From assembly GCF_901000735.1 (NCBI RefSeq), contig NC_081547.1:4030001-4094000 (forward strand): a stretch of 64,000 bases of DNA, in the 5' to 3' direction. The number at the start of each line of letters is the position of its first letter. The first letter of the stretch is position 1. This document shows positions 47,401-58,081 of this stretch, in pieces. The DNA is from Corylus avellana. Taxonomy: Eukaryota > Streptophyta > Magnoliopsida > Fagales > Betulaceae. The position numbers were made by a program, and so were the translations under genes. The notes under the pieces were generated by a model. That model worked only from the letters and a program-made list of their open reading frames with translations, was not told where the DNA came from and searched no databases.

Positions 47401-50400
47401 AATAAGTAGCACAAGAATCCATAACCATGAAAATAACAATAATAATAGACACAACTACAGAAGCAAGTAAATCTTGTCCAGATTTATGCTTCTAAAAGAA
47501 GAACACATAAGTTAATCTGAGTTATATGATCAACATTTAACTGCGAGTAAAAGGCAAGGATGGATGAAGAAGTTTAGGTTGATCAATAAACACATGCTTA
47601 TGGAAGGAACAGCACCAAAGGCTGCATGTCATTTCTGTGATCTGAGCATAAAAGATTAAAAAGGAACACTAAAAAGTCTCTAGTTCCTAAACAACATTCT
47701 GAGGATAGGGAAAGAAAGAGAAATGAAAATTGGATATGAAACTCTTATTTACTGAGCAATTTGGCATATCCAACTGCAGTGTCGCACTTTTGTTTACTCT
47801 TTCAGTAGTTTAACATATTAACTTGACCTTTACATATATTTTCTTATGTTTTCTTCAGATCAACTGCCTTTATCCCTTATACAGCATATATCATAATGAT
47901 TTTCACTAAGTATGTTCCGAACACATTTGAGTCACAAATAAGTACTGATATTGGCACACAAAATAAATATTCAAAACATTCATTGCCATATTTGATAAAA
48001 TGAAGAAAAGGAAAACCAAAGTACAAGAAAATATTACCCCTCCTTTGGATGAATTAGGTGAAATAAGAGGGATGAGTATCAGCAAAACGACAACAGCCAA
48101 ATCCTGTAAGAAACCAAAAGAAAAAATTAATTTTTTACTCTATATTTTGTTTTAAAGCTCAAAATGTATGTAATAATTAAAGGAGCAAGAGCATCTGAGA
48201 AAAAACAAGGAATGGATTTCTACACATTCTTATCAAGAAGCAATGCTGCACGGAAGCTGAATACCAATATTATGCATCTTTAGATTTTAGTTTCATATTT
48301 TCATCCTAGCTTACTGTGAAGAAACAGGCACATGGCACAGCAAGTAACAATATGTACATCACCAAGTAAGAAGCAGTTCAGTCAGGGACTGAATAAAAGA
48401 GCAGAAATATCTTGCACAGGACATTTATTTCAAGACAAGCACAGAATTTTCAAAACTAACCTGGAAAAGCAAGACAGAAAATGTAGCACGTCCATGGCGT
48501 GATGTGCTCTCACCTCGCTCCTGCAACACCTGCAAAGAAGGTCAATAAAATTTGATTCACTTATCTCTTGAAAAAAGAAGAAGCAAATAGTGGGTTCCTG
48601 CAGTTTTGACTGTCAATATATATATATATATATATAAAAAATTTACTGACAAGGTCAACAAGAGGCATCAGAGGCCGTGACGAGCCACATTATTGGATCA
48701 TGGATCAAGTCCAACTGGCGGTTTTCAAAGATTTTGCAAGACTATAGAAAGTGATTAATATTGAAAAGAAGATGATTCAAAGAATACATGAGTCTATTGC
48801 AACGTATAATATGTTTAAGGATATTACATGTTATTGAAATGTTTGGTTTAGAAGGCTTATATTAATAATTAAAATTTTATTATAATATCTGTTCCCTTTT
48901 TTCATCAAAATGGGAGGAGTCTTAGTAGGAGGAAACAAGAATGTCTAGTGGGAGAAAAAAATGATCATTACCTGCAGGACAACAGCAGTGGATGATAATG
49001 CCAAGCCATTCCCAACGACAATTGCAGCAGGACCAGGCTGCCCACAAACAAAATGAACAACCAAGCCAACCACCACTGCTGTCACCAAAACCTGCATTTG
49101 TAATGAATATTAAGAATCTAAGGTGCAACCAAACACAAATGATAACCATAAGATGAAGTTCTCAATTACCTGGGCAGAGCCTAACCCGAACACATATTTC
49201 TTCATGGAACTTAGCCTTTCAACAGAGAGCTAAGAAATCAAGTTCAAAGCTTAAGTTTACTTTCATTAGGGCACATAAAATGTGGTAGAACAGCAAGATT
49301 TATAAAGATAAACCCCACCTCAAGGCCAATATTGAACAATAAGAAAACAACCCCAAATTCCGCAATTGCCTTTGTCCCATGCACGTGGCGAATAATGGAG
49401 AGACCATAAGGCCCAATCAAGATGCCAGCAGCCAAGTAACCAAGAACAGGACTTCCTGTACATCACAGCAGATAAGATACACACCATTAATGAAATGATA
49501 TGTAAAAACTTTGGGCACAAATTTTAAAAATGAAATAAAGGCCTAGTGATATATGTGCAGATGATGGCCAGGTGCATAAAGGATCAGCAACATTTTAGTC
49601 ACCAAAACCATTAAAGTCCTAAGCATACCACTTCTGCCTAAGTTCAGGAAAGCAAAACAGATGGCAAACAAGGAAAGTTAAATATAGAACAAGCAAAAGC
49701 TTTCAATTATATATGGATTAAGAATTATGTTCAATGATAGGGGATCATGCAACTAAATGCAACCTCATTATATTCGATAATATAAGTTGACGTTCAATGC
49801 TAGTGAAAGGTATATAGGAATTCAAATACCTCCAGGAATTTTCTGAAATATAGGCACAAATATAACACTAGCAAGCAATAACCACAACATGTCGAAGAGG
49901 GAAGCTTCCTCCTCGTTCACCTAATAAATAATTGAATACATAATCAGATCAACAAGTTCTACATGTGGTAGTAAAGACCAAAAGGCAGAAGAAGTGAAGG
50001 GAAATATGATGGCCTGCCTCTTGATGAGGAAGCATCGCTATTAGTTTTTTAACTCTCTTAGGTAGTTTCCGTAATTGTCGAACTAGAGGCTTTGCACTTG
50101 AGGAAACTTCTTCGATACCAGCTTCAATACTTGTGCTGATGACATCTGGAGGTTGCAGCAGCTGAGCATTCCTCTCTGCTCGATTAGCATAAAAGGTGAC
50201 CCTGTGATAAAGTTCAGCATCTTGTGATCAGTGGAAGGCAAACTTTTACACTGGAAATAACAACCTAATTAAAGAATTAAGGCACAGGACAATCCTGAAG
50301 AACTAAGGAAGAAAAGCTATATGTAGACTTAAAGCATTCAAGTACTGCCTTCCTTCTTTCTTTGGTTTTTTTCTTTCTCCTTTTGATGAGTAAAAACCTT

Positions 50401-52723
50401 ATTAACTAATCTGAAGAGGGGACAACCCGAGTACACAACCCAAGAAATATACAAGAGAAAAGCATAAATGGGAAAACTAGAAATGCAAAAAGTCGAAGAA
50501 ACCAACAAGACCAATATTATTAGGATAAAATAGTCTGTCCTAAGTGTTGACATATAACATTCCCAAAGAAACAAATATCAGTCTCTCGGAATTACTTAGA
50601 ACCTCAGAAGTGTCATGTCATTAAATCAGATGACTCATGCACAAATACTCAAAAAAATTCAGTAACCACATAATATACGAATTATCCTTTAGTAAAGCAG
50701 TACTGCAAGGATGAAAAGAAAAGACTTAGGGAGTGTTTGGTAAACCCTTTTCCACTCTCTTTCTTTTGTTACGGTAACTGAAGTGGATTGATGTGGAAAA
50801 AAGTAAGAATGTTTGGTATGAAAAAGTGAAAAAGTAGTATGGAAAAGTGAAAAAGTTTTGTTTTGTAGTATTTTTTTATTTGAATAGTAGTAAAAAGTAA
50901 ATAAAGTGATAAAAAGTGAATGATGTGATATAAAAAATGAAAAAGTGAGAATATTTTGATGTTAATTGTTTTAGGAAAATGAAGCGTGAATAGTGTTGAA
51001 GGGAGGAAAAGGGGTTGCCAAACGGTGCCTTAAGGAACAAATATGTTAAACCAAGCAGTAGCATATCTAATACATACCCTGCTCCAAATAGCAACAATCC
51101 AACAACTAGATTGGGCAATTGCTTCCTTGCAGACTCCATGAGACCCTGGAAAACTGATGCTGGTGTCAACTCAGTCCCATCTGCAGTAAAAGAGAAAAAG
51201 GAAGCAGAAAAGAAGCGCGAAGATTTCTTCAACAATGCCTTGGGAGCATTAAAGGGTGAAGTCTCCTTAGTCAAATCCTTCTGCATATCCTGCTTTTTTG
51301 TTTGAACCACATTCTTTGATTTTTCTGCTTCTAGTTCAGCTTCTTTAGGTGAGTCTAAACTTAACTTTCCATTCTCATGATCACTCAAATCACCAGATAT
51401 ATTCAAGTATTCAGAACTCTGACTGCTTTTACCCAACTGGCTATCTGGTAAAGGCTTGGTACCTAAAAAGTCCCCATCAACTGGCACATCACTGTCCCTT
51501 TCAACAGGAGCATAGTCAGAAACACCTTGGACCATGCTCTCCTCCTCAACCACAGCCTCATCAATCAGGGCCTGTCCTTGGATAGCTTCTGGATGATCAA
51601 GATGAGAAATGGACAGAGATTTATCTGCCCTCTGTAATGCAATCTCTGCATCATTCACACGTTGTGTGGCCTCAAGTTCAAAGGCAACAGCCTGCTCTGC
51701 TAAAAGCATTATGTTTGCCACATCCTCCTCAGCTTTCAAGGCATTCAGCTGTGTTTTCTCTGCAACTTCGTTCAATCTGTCCACTTCCTTCTGCAACTCC
51801 TCCTTTTTACTCTGCAGGTGTCTCAACTCTGCCTCACAACTTGTCAAATTCTCCTCACATTTCTTAATCTCTTCCTGAGCAACTAAAAGCGTTTTTTCCT
51901 CTCCACCAATATTATTTTCCCCATCACTCTCTCTAGAACCTTCCAAAGAATCATTCCCTCCTTTTGCAGCCTCCAAAGATTCAACTGCCACCCGAAGCCT
52001 TGCCTCAGCTAATGAAAGAGCCATTGTCGCTTTTTGAACAGCTTCCTTGGCAATACACTCTTCATTCACAATCTCTTGAATGGCATCAAGGGAAGAATTA
52101 ACATCATTCCAGGCATTTGCCACTTCGTCCTGCAAGGCTATCGCAGTTTCTGATATTCTTTGAGCCTTTTCCTCGAACATGGTACTATTAAGCCGTCCAA
52201 CTTCCAATTCTTTTATTGCCTTTTGTAACAATTCCCTGAGTTCATCAACACTAGGTACCTCCACTTCTTCCTCCTGCCCCTCCTCCCGGGAATCATTTAA
52301 CTCACCACCATCAACTCCTGAACCCTCATCACTACTTTTCATGAGTTCTACATTTCGACCATTCCCATTTACATATGCTAAAGAATCATTACTCTGACAC
52401 CATGACCGAACCGCTCTTGAACCTTTAAAAACATTGTCAAACTTACAAAACAAAGATGGTCTTAAATTTGAACTCCACAATTGACTATCAAATTCCCCTG
52501 TGTCAACCATAATCGTATACCTAGAACTTCTAGAAGAAACAATTCTTTTTGTCTTCATACTCAAATGCGGCTTCAATACGAATATAGAATTACCCAGAAA
52601 GTTACAGCAAAAACGGCTACCTTTAAACTGCAAATACGACTCAGAACGACCCAAAGTCTTGTAACTTGTGCCCTCGCAGCCATGAAACACGTTTGGCTGC
52701 CGAAAGCTACAAGAAATATCCAT
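41482..52723 (-). CDS. KEA2: Plastid K+ efflux antiporter (KEA1/KEA2 type)
   Basis: K+/H+ antiporter of the CPA2 family; KEA1 and KEA2 act in the chloroplast inner envelope, balancing stromal pH and K+. Twenty exons run from 52723-51078 (exon 1) through 50201-50018, 49920-49830, 49455-49319, 49229-49170, 49091-48972, 48529-48461, 48103-48038, 47364-47275, 46888-46784, 46702-46574, 46151-45942, 45703-45554, 43856-43803, 43650-43592, 42830-42764, 42693-42517, 42389-42333 and 41812-41738 to 41601-41482; 1221 aa. Exon 1 gives a transit-like start and a long acidic, coiled-coil N-terminus (about 140-400). The antiporter domain (about 549-1010) includes [23 protein letters not shown] and LLFQDLAVV. 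An NAD-binding RCK/KTN domain follows ([11 protein letters not shown] at about 1027). It ends SEGTLAI as in Arabidopsis. Intron 2 has a GC donor. KEA1 against KEA2 is not resolved. Confidence 0.95.
43146..43377. mobile_element. hAT-like MITE in KEA intron 15
   Basis: Starts AGCCTATTTGGGATTGCGTT and ends with the near complement (AATGCAACCCCAAGCAGGCC). Identical CTAAG bases lie on both sides (43141-43145 and 43378-43382), and CACTAAG / CTAAGTG could be a longer, altered duplication. Inside are AT-rich half-repeats of the AAAAGC type. A related copy in opposite orientation lies at 61926-62178. Confidence 0.75.
44096..44480. repeat. Two tandem copies of a dispersed repeat in KEA intron 13
   Basis: Two related stretches (about 44100-44275 and 44276-44480) each contain GCGTTATTACTCC or GCGCCATCACCCC, then TTCTTTATAAAGC, CCTAGAAACTAGACAATG or equivalent, CTTTATAAA(T/C)CACA, and a CTATGTGAG(T)TATT-like end. 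Other copies lie at about 55685-55935, 59045-59270 and 61800-62260, so this is a dispersed family of unknown class. Confidence 0.75.
50353..50500 (-). mobile_element. LINE 3'-end fragment in KEA intron 1
   Basis: On the minus strand the text ends TTTTTACTCATCAAAAGGAG with an A/G-rich tail and has TTGTATATTTCTTGGG and GTGTACTCGGGTTGTCCCC before it. This parallels the insert in PMM copy 2 (28464-28559). No target duplication was found, and the copy is more diverged, so the insertion is older. Confidence 0.65.
50728..51032. mobile_element. MITE in KEA intron 1, about 45 bp from the exon 1 splice site
   Basis: Inverted ends: GGGAGTGTTTGGTAAACCC on the left, and on the other strand from the right AAGGCACCGTTTGGCAACCCC. 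The internal sequence is made of repeated AAAAAGTGAA-type words. It makes the apparent open frame of exon 1 run past the real donor at 51077. A related element is at 60840-61078. Confidence 0.75.
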
Positions 52724-54729
52724 ATCTCTTAACCTTTGTGGAACAATATTCTACTGTGCACAAATCTTTGTATACACCCTACAATCCATTTCACGTGCTC
52801 ACTTCGGCCTTAAGTCAAACACCTGGTGAAAAAAAAATCAATTTAACCAAACGAAACAAGTACTTACTATTATTGAATCAGTCCTAACTAAGATATAAAC
52901 TCAATATTACTGAATCCAGTCCTCACTACTTAGATATAAAACTGATAAACCATGTATACATGCATAGGGATCTCGCATACACACACTCACACATGCGCAC
53001 ATGCATAAATGTATATTTTCATCCATAAAAAAATGTGATTGAATCCAAATTGTAACAATTCAAAGGTGCTAACAACAAACACAAGTAAAACACACAAAAC
53101 GAACATAATTAACAGGTGTATACATACATTTCTGCGTATGGATACATGTAGCATGTAAGTATAAGCATATGTATATAAACGGGCAGGACCAACCGATCAT
53201 CAATAGGAACTTTGGGGATCGAGCTGAGAAAATCAATGGCGGAGTGTTTGAGAAAGTTAGGGTGTAAAATGACGGAACTTGATAACAAATCGACTTGATA
53301 TTTTTATGTTTGGACTTTGCTTGTTTGTAGTAAATGATTACAGTTTGTCTCTCTAGGCCCTGCTTTCTCTCTCTACTTTCTCGCTGTTTGTTTGGAAGGT
53401 GAGAAAGTGCAAGAAAGTGAGAGTTGGCCGAGAAAATGTGCTTATTGGTGGGTGGAGTATTTTTAACTCGGGTGCTTTTACGGGAATAGCCTTTAGGCCT
53501 TGGATGAGTGATATCACGCGATATATGCTGGGGATATTCTCAGAAATGACTGACTCCCAATCGCACTTAATGCGCGTGTGAAACCATCCAACGGTGCAAT
53601 AGGTGGCGGCTGCCTGCGCAGTGCGCTTGTCGCGACTTGTGAGGAGAACAACCTTAAGCACGTCATTTTGTCCGGACAGGATCAGAATTTCCAATCTCTT
53701 CGAGAGCGCGTGATCTGAATCTTGTTTATTTTTATTTTTCTTTCCTATTTTGCGCTAATTGTTAAAAAATCCTTAAAATGGACAATTATCATCGAGACGA
53801 GACAAAAATTATCTATCCCAATTATCAATGATTTGGATAACTATTGTAAGAGATTTCATAGAGAATTCAGTCGTTCAAATAAATTTTGGGTTATTTGACC
53901 ATCTATTCAAACAGTTTAAGATACAATTAAATCTTAAACTTTCTTACCATAACTGTTCAAATTAATAAAGTAAGTAATTATTATCAATTCCATTTTATCT
54001 TTGAATTTTTTTAAAAAGCAAAATAATAGTTTATACAATGGCTGATTGACATTACACATTAACACATTGAAACTATATATATATTTCTAGCACCTCACAT
54101 CTCCAATGGAACCAAAACTATATATTTCATTAACCATGCCATTAACCATTTGAGAAAACCCTTAAAAACCTTTAAATTGATTTTTTTTTTTTTTTTGCTT
54201 GACATGTCCACACAAGGAAAGAGAAATGAGAGATTCGAATTAGTGACCTCAATTTCATGAGGCATGGTTCACAACCGATTGAGCTACTCCTTAAGGACAA
54301 TATTTAAATTGAGATCACTGATGCCAGAAGAAAAAAACTATTTAGTGGAATATATTTAACCAATTTAGAGAAACCATCTATGCCCTCCCCCTTGGTGCTT
54401 GGGCTCAAGCCAGCCTCGATCCAAGCTTAAAAGCTTCTTGATTCTTATATGAGTTGAACCCTCATTTGCACCCTAAGTCATGTGAGTTTTTTTTTTTAAT
54501 GGGAAAATACATATTATTCATTTTTTGTTACATCACAAATATGTTAAATCAAATATACATAAAATAATAATAATAATAATAAATAAATAAATAAAAATCC
54601 CACATATATGTTACATCACGAATTAAATTTCAAGTACTCTGTATAACATTACTCGCTTGAAGCAATATTATTCCGATACAGTGGGAGATAAGAAGGAACA
54701 TTGTCATTTGTTGTTTTATAAAATGATGA
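52724..54729. other. KEA promoter region and spacer
   Basis: 52724-53300 probably carries the KEA leader, perhaps with an intron. The minus-strand open frame at 53353-53694 (113 codons) matches no family I know and most likely lies in the promoter or leader. 53750-54170 is AT-rich with nothing recognised. 54181-54300 is a repeat, listed separately. 54350-54720 starts the repeated block of the PCNA-like array. Confidence 0.5.
54181..54300. repeat. Retroelement-like tail with T tract
   Basis: A run of T is followed by GCTTGACATGTCCACACAAG, AGAGATTCGAATTAGTGACC and CCGATTGAGCTACTCCTTAAGGAC. The text has a faint tRNA-like look (GATTCGAAT) and a T tract at one end, as a SINE or LINE tail on the minus strand would. 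A diverged version of the second half occurs near 4975-5040. Confidence 0.5.
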
Positions 54730-57036
54730 TTATGTAAAGTAAAACATGATGTTACCCATTGCTCTAATAGGAAAATTAAACTGGAGAAGCGAAATCGAAT
54801 CATCATAATAGAATATCCATACCATGTTTGATAGAAGTGACGCATTCATCGAGGGTCTAATATGCTCCATCTCAAAGCTCAATTGAACTGGAAGATCCCC
54901 ATGAGCAGAACCCCCAATTATACATTCCGAGAGCTGTAGACAGACAACACCAAGTGCAAAGTAAGTGTTTGATACAAGTATCCTCTTCTATTAATCACAG
55001 CATGCAAAGATCATCATATATACAGAGGGATAATTAGACCTTCGTGAAGAAAATGTACCATATATATTATATAGTATATAGTATTAACAGATTCTTGCTC
55101 TTCACTTGTTTATCGGTTAAGAATCAAAAGTGAAAGCAAAAACAGGCAGGGAAGTGAGGATGGGGAAGGAGGAATTTGATTAATGGTGCTCGGCATACCT
55201 CTTTCTTAAGGACAATTTCCGCATTCAATGCAGAGACCTTCACTTGTTTATCTGATATAGCTACAAAAACTGAGGCGACAAGAATGTGTTAGTCAAATAA
55301 AAACATGCAAATCTTAATATCTAAAAGCGGGAAAAAATGAACTTTTGCAAGCAACAAGAAGCCTCTGAGATGTCTAACATGATTTAAGAATTGTCTTTTA
55401 AGAATTAGATCATTCACTCACTGTACAGTAAGCTACAAGCCAATGGAATATTAGTTCTGAGTATCAAGGTGAATAATATCCACCTTTAGGGATGTTCTGT
55501 AGTATATAAACTAATTCTTATCATGTATTAAGAAATACTCTAATGATTTCAGGCGTCCCACATGAGTTGAATGCAATCTTAATTTGTGTATATAAGCTTT
55601 TTTTGACACTTTTTCGATGTAAGTTGACTTTTAAAGGTATTTTCGCTACCCAAAATTTGTATCATTTGATATTATACTCAACCAACCACCCACTCTATGT
55701 GGGTTACTCATTTTTCCTATATAGAACTAGAGTGTTAATTTGTAATGACTTAGAAAAACACTAGTCACATCTGCGTTATTACTTTAAAAATATTAACTAA
55801 TTTAGAACTTGCATAGAATCACTTATAGAGCCTAATTTCATCTAGTAAGTAAATAATATGAAACTTAGTAGCCATAAACCTTTCTTATAAACCATTCATT
55901 TTTTATCCAGGCTATCTTTTCAATATAAGAGAGGCGTTAAAGCTTATGAGACTTGTTTCTGAAACACCAAGAGGGTGCAAGAGACTTATGAGAAGTGTGA
56001 ATGAGAACCTCTCTTACAAAAAAAAAAAAAAAATGAGAACCTCAAAGAAACAGAACATAAAAATAGAGAACAAAACAACAGCTGCTTCTGAATTTCTGTC
56101 ATTTCTACCATTTAACATTGACAGACGAAAAGCCACTTAAAATACACAACGTTTGCGAGTGTGAAATAGGTTTCAAGAGTAGCATTACTCGTCTATAAAA
56201 AAACTCCCGGTATAGTTAAAATACAGAATTAAACTGCTTTACCCAATTCTTTTACCCACAAAAAACAAAGAAAAATCAAACTGAAATTTTAATGGCAAAT
56301 GCCAAAAAGATGAGTACCTTGGTGCCCATAGAACAGATGCTTGAGAATGCACCTAAACTCCTATGAAGGTATCGCAGCAACCAGATCCTATTCTGTTTCT
56401 GACTCATCCGGTAGTACTTGTTCAGGGTCCCTTTCAGTCAATTCAATTCCACGGTAGCGCTCTTCGAGAGTTCCTGATCCAAATTCACAATTAGACATCT
56501 TTAAGCCAATGAGAATTAATCCAGATCGAAGTGACCTTAAAAGAAAATTCAAGAAATAACAAGAAACAAGGTTGCCATCATATTCATACACAAACACCAC
56601 AAGAGATTCTGCTCAAGAAATCTACACGAGCTGGGAGAAAAAGTTCCAAGAAATATTTTCTAAGAGCCAAATGCCAAGAAAGAAATTGAGTGAGAGGTAC
56701 TTACTGCAATTCTTAAACATAAATTGGAGCCCGGGGCCCCCAATCTCATATAGGCCATAATTAATGGTGACCGAGCAGTACTCCTCGTCATCCACGATGG
56801 ACAGGGTCTCGTACAAGAGATCGAGGTTGATACAGCCGATCCTCGAAGTGCTGGAAGTCTAATGATCGTAATTTCAAAACCCCCATGAGAATGCTGTCAG
56901 TTTTCAGGGCTATCAGCTCTATCCCTTCCGATGAGCACTTGATAATGGCTTTCCCAGCAATCTCAGTGAGCGGCGCCAAGGCCTTCCGAATAGACAGAGT
57001 CAAACCTTGGTTTGCCGTGATCTCTAACTCTAGCAT
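54730..57036 (-). pseudogene. PCNA-like sliding-clamp pseudogene, copy P1
   Basis: Same four-exon layout as the intact copy downstream: 57036-56705, 56473-56318, 55260-55199 and 54933-54730. The start MLELEITANQGL and the CSSEGIELIALKTDS block are PCNA-like. Relative to the intact copy, 14 bases are missing near 56836 (after LDFQHF), shifting the frame. Exon 2 has two stop codons in the clamp frame, TAG at 56390-56388 and TAG at 56363-56361, at positions reading Tyr and Glu in the intact copy. Exons 3 and 4 remain open and end GNIMFYFT. The splice sites and the upstream E2F motif persist, so transcription may continue. It is broken as a protein-coding gene. Confidence 0.9.
55685..55935. repeat. 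Dispersed repeat in intron 2 of PCNA-like copy P1
   Basis: Shares GCGTTATTACTTTAAAAA, TCACTTATAGAGCCTAATTTC and CTTATAAACCATTC text with the tandem pair at 44096-44480. Present in the same place in the next copy (59045-59270), so it inserted before the array duplicated. Confidence 0.65.
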
Positions 57037-58081
57037 CGTGGAGAGAGAGAAACGGGTTGGCGGGAAAGCTATGGAGCTCTCGGGAATTCAATTGATTAAA
57101 AGTTGGTTAACCCGGCGGTTATTAACTGGTTTTTGGTTTATTACACTCTAGAAAAAGTCAATAGCTCGTCTGCCGTATAAGCAATATACCACGCTAAAAC
57201 GACGTCATTTGACAAACTGTCATAGATAAAGAAATTTTGGTTTTTGAAAATAAGAGAAATCTATGATAGTTTATGGTTAGAATGTTAATTTTCGGAAAAT
57301 ATTATTTTAAAGCTTTTAATTTCTAATATCAACGATCTTTGGTTGAATTATGGTATTATTTTTTTTAGGAAAAAGGATCAAATAACTTATTTTAGGCTTA
57401 AAAGTGTTAAGGGATTTTGTTTGGACTACGGAAAAAAAATTTGAAAGCTAATTTTAGATTGTAGATGAGATAATAAATAAATATGTGGTAATAAGGATAG
57501 AATGAAATAAAGTAAAATAAAATGCATAACAAAATGAAATAAGAAAGAGGAGAGCGGGGAGCGAGGTACATCTCAGTTGAGTGACCTCAAATTCGATGGG
57601 TTTCTCGACAGTTGCTCAAACAACTATCATTAAGCATTTCAATGGAACCGAAGCTATATATATTTCATTAACCATGCCATTAAGCATTCCAGAAAACCCA
57701 ATGAAATTGTATTTTATTTTAATCAAATAAGAAACCTTTAAATTGAGATAATTGATGAAACAATGAAAAAACTATTTAGTGAAATATATTCGACCAATTT
57801 AGAGAAACCATCTATGCCCTTCCCCTTGGTGCTTAGGCTCGAGCCGGCCTCAATCCAAGCTTAAAGCCTCTTTGATTCTTATATGAGTTGAACCTCATTT
57901 GCATCCTAAGTCATGTAAGGTTTTTTTTTTTTATGGGAAAATACATATTATTCATTTTAAAATATAGTTTGTAACTAAAACTCTTGACATTATAAAATTT
58001 CAAGTCTAAAATCAACATGTCTACCAATAACTATTCATGTAACCCTAAAAAAAAAACAACAAAAAAACCACTAATATTATG
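57037..58081. other. Spacer between PCNA-like copies P1 and P2
   Basis: 57160-57640 (upstream side of P1) matches 61080-61575 (upstream side of P2), and 57770-58081 (downstream of P2) matches about 54340-54730 and 62920-63480. The array unit therefore includes both flanks. No other gene was seen. Confidence 0.7.
57059..57067 (-). promoter_or_regulatory. E2F-type site upstream of PCNA-like copy P1
   Basis: On the minus strand TTTCCCGCC, an exact match to the E2F consensus TTTSSCGC, sits about 23-31 bp before the ATG at 57036. The same word lies in front of copy P2. Canonical plant PCNA promoters are known E2F targets, so this fits the family assignment. Function here is inferred. Confidence 0.65.

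Noticed and set aside
51015..52732. Several plus-strand open frames opposite KEA exon 1
   Set aside because: They are shadows of the long exon on the other strand; their translations (Ser/Phe-rich) match nothing and lack splice or promoter support.
53353..53694. 113-codon minus-strand open frame upstream of KEA
   Set aside because: No recognisable domain and no clear gene structure; more likely promoter or leader of KEA.
54220..54300. Possible tRNA gene (GATTCGAAT and paired flanks)
   Set aside because: No cloverleaf can be folded and the A-box is missing; it fits a retroelement tail better.
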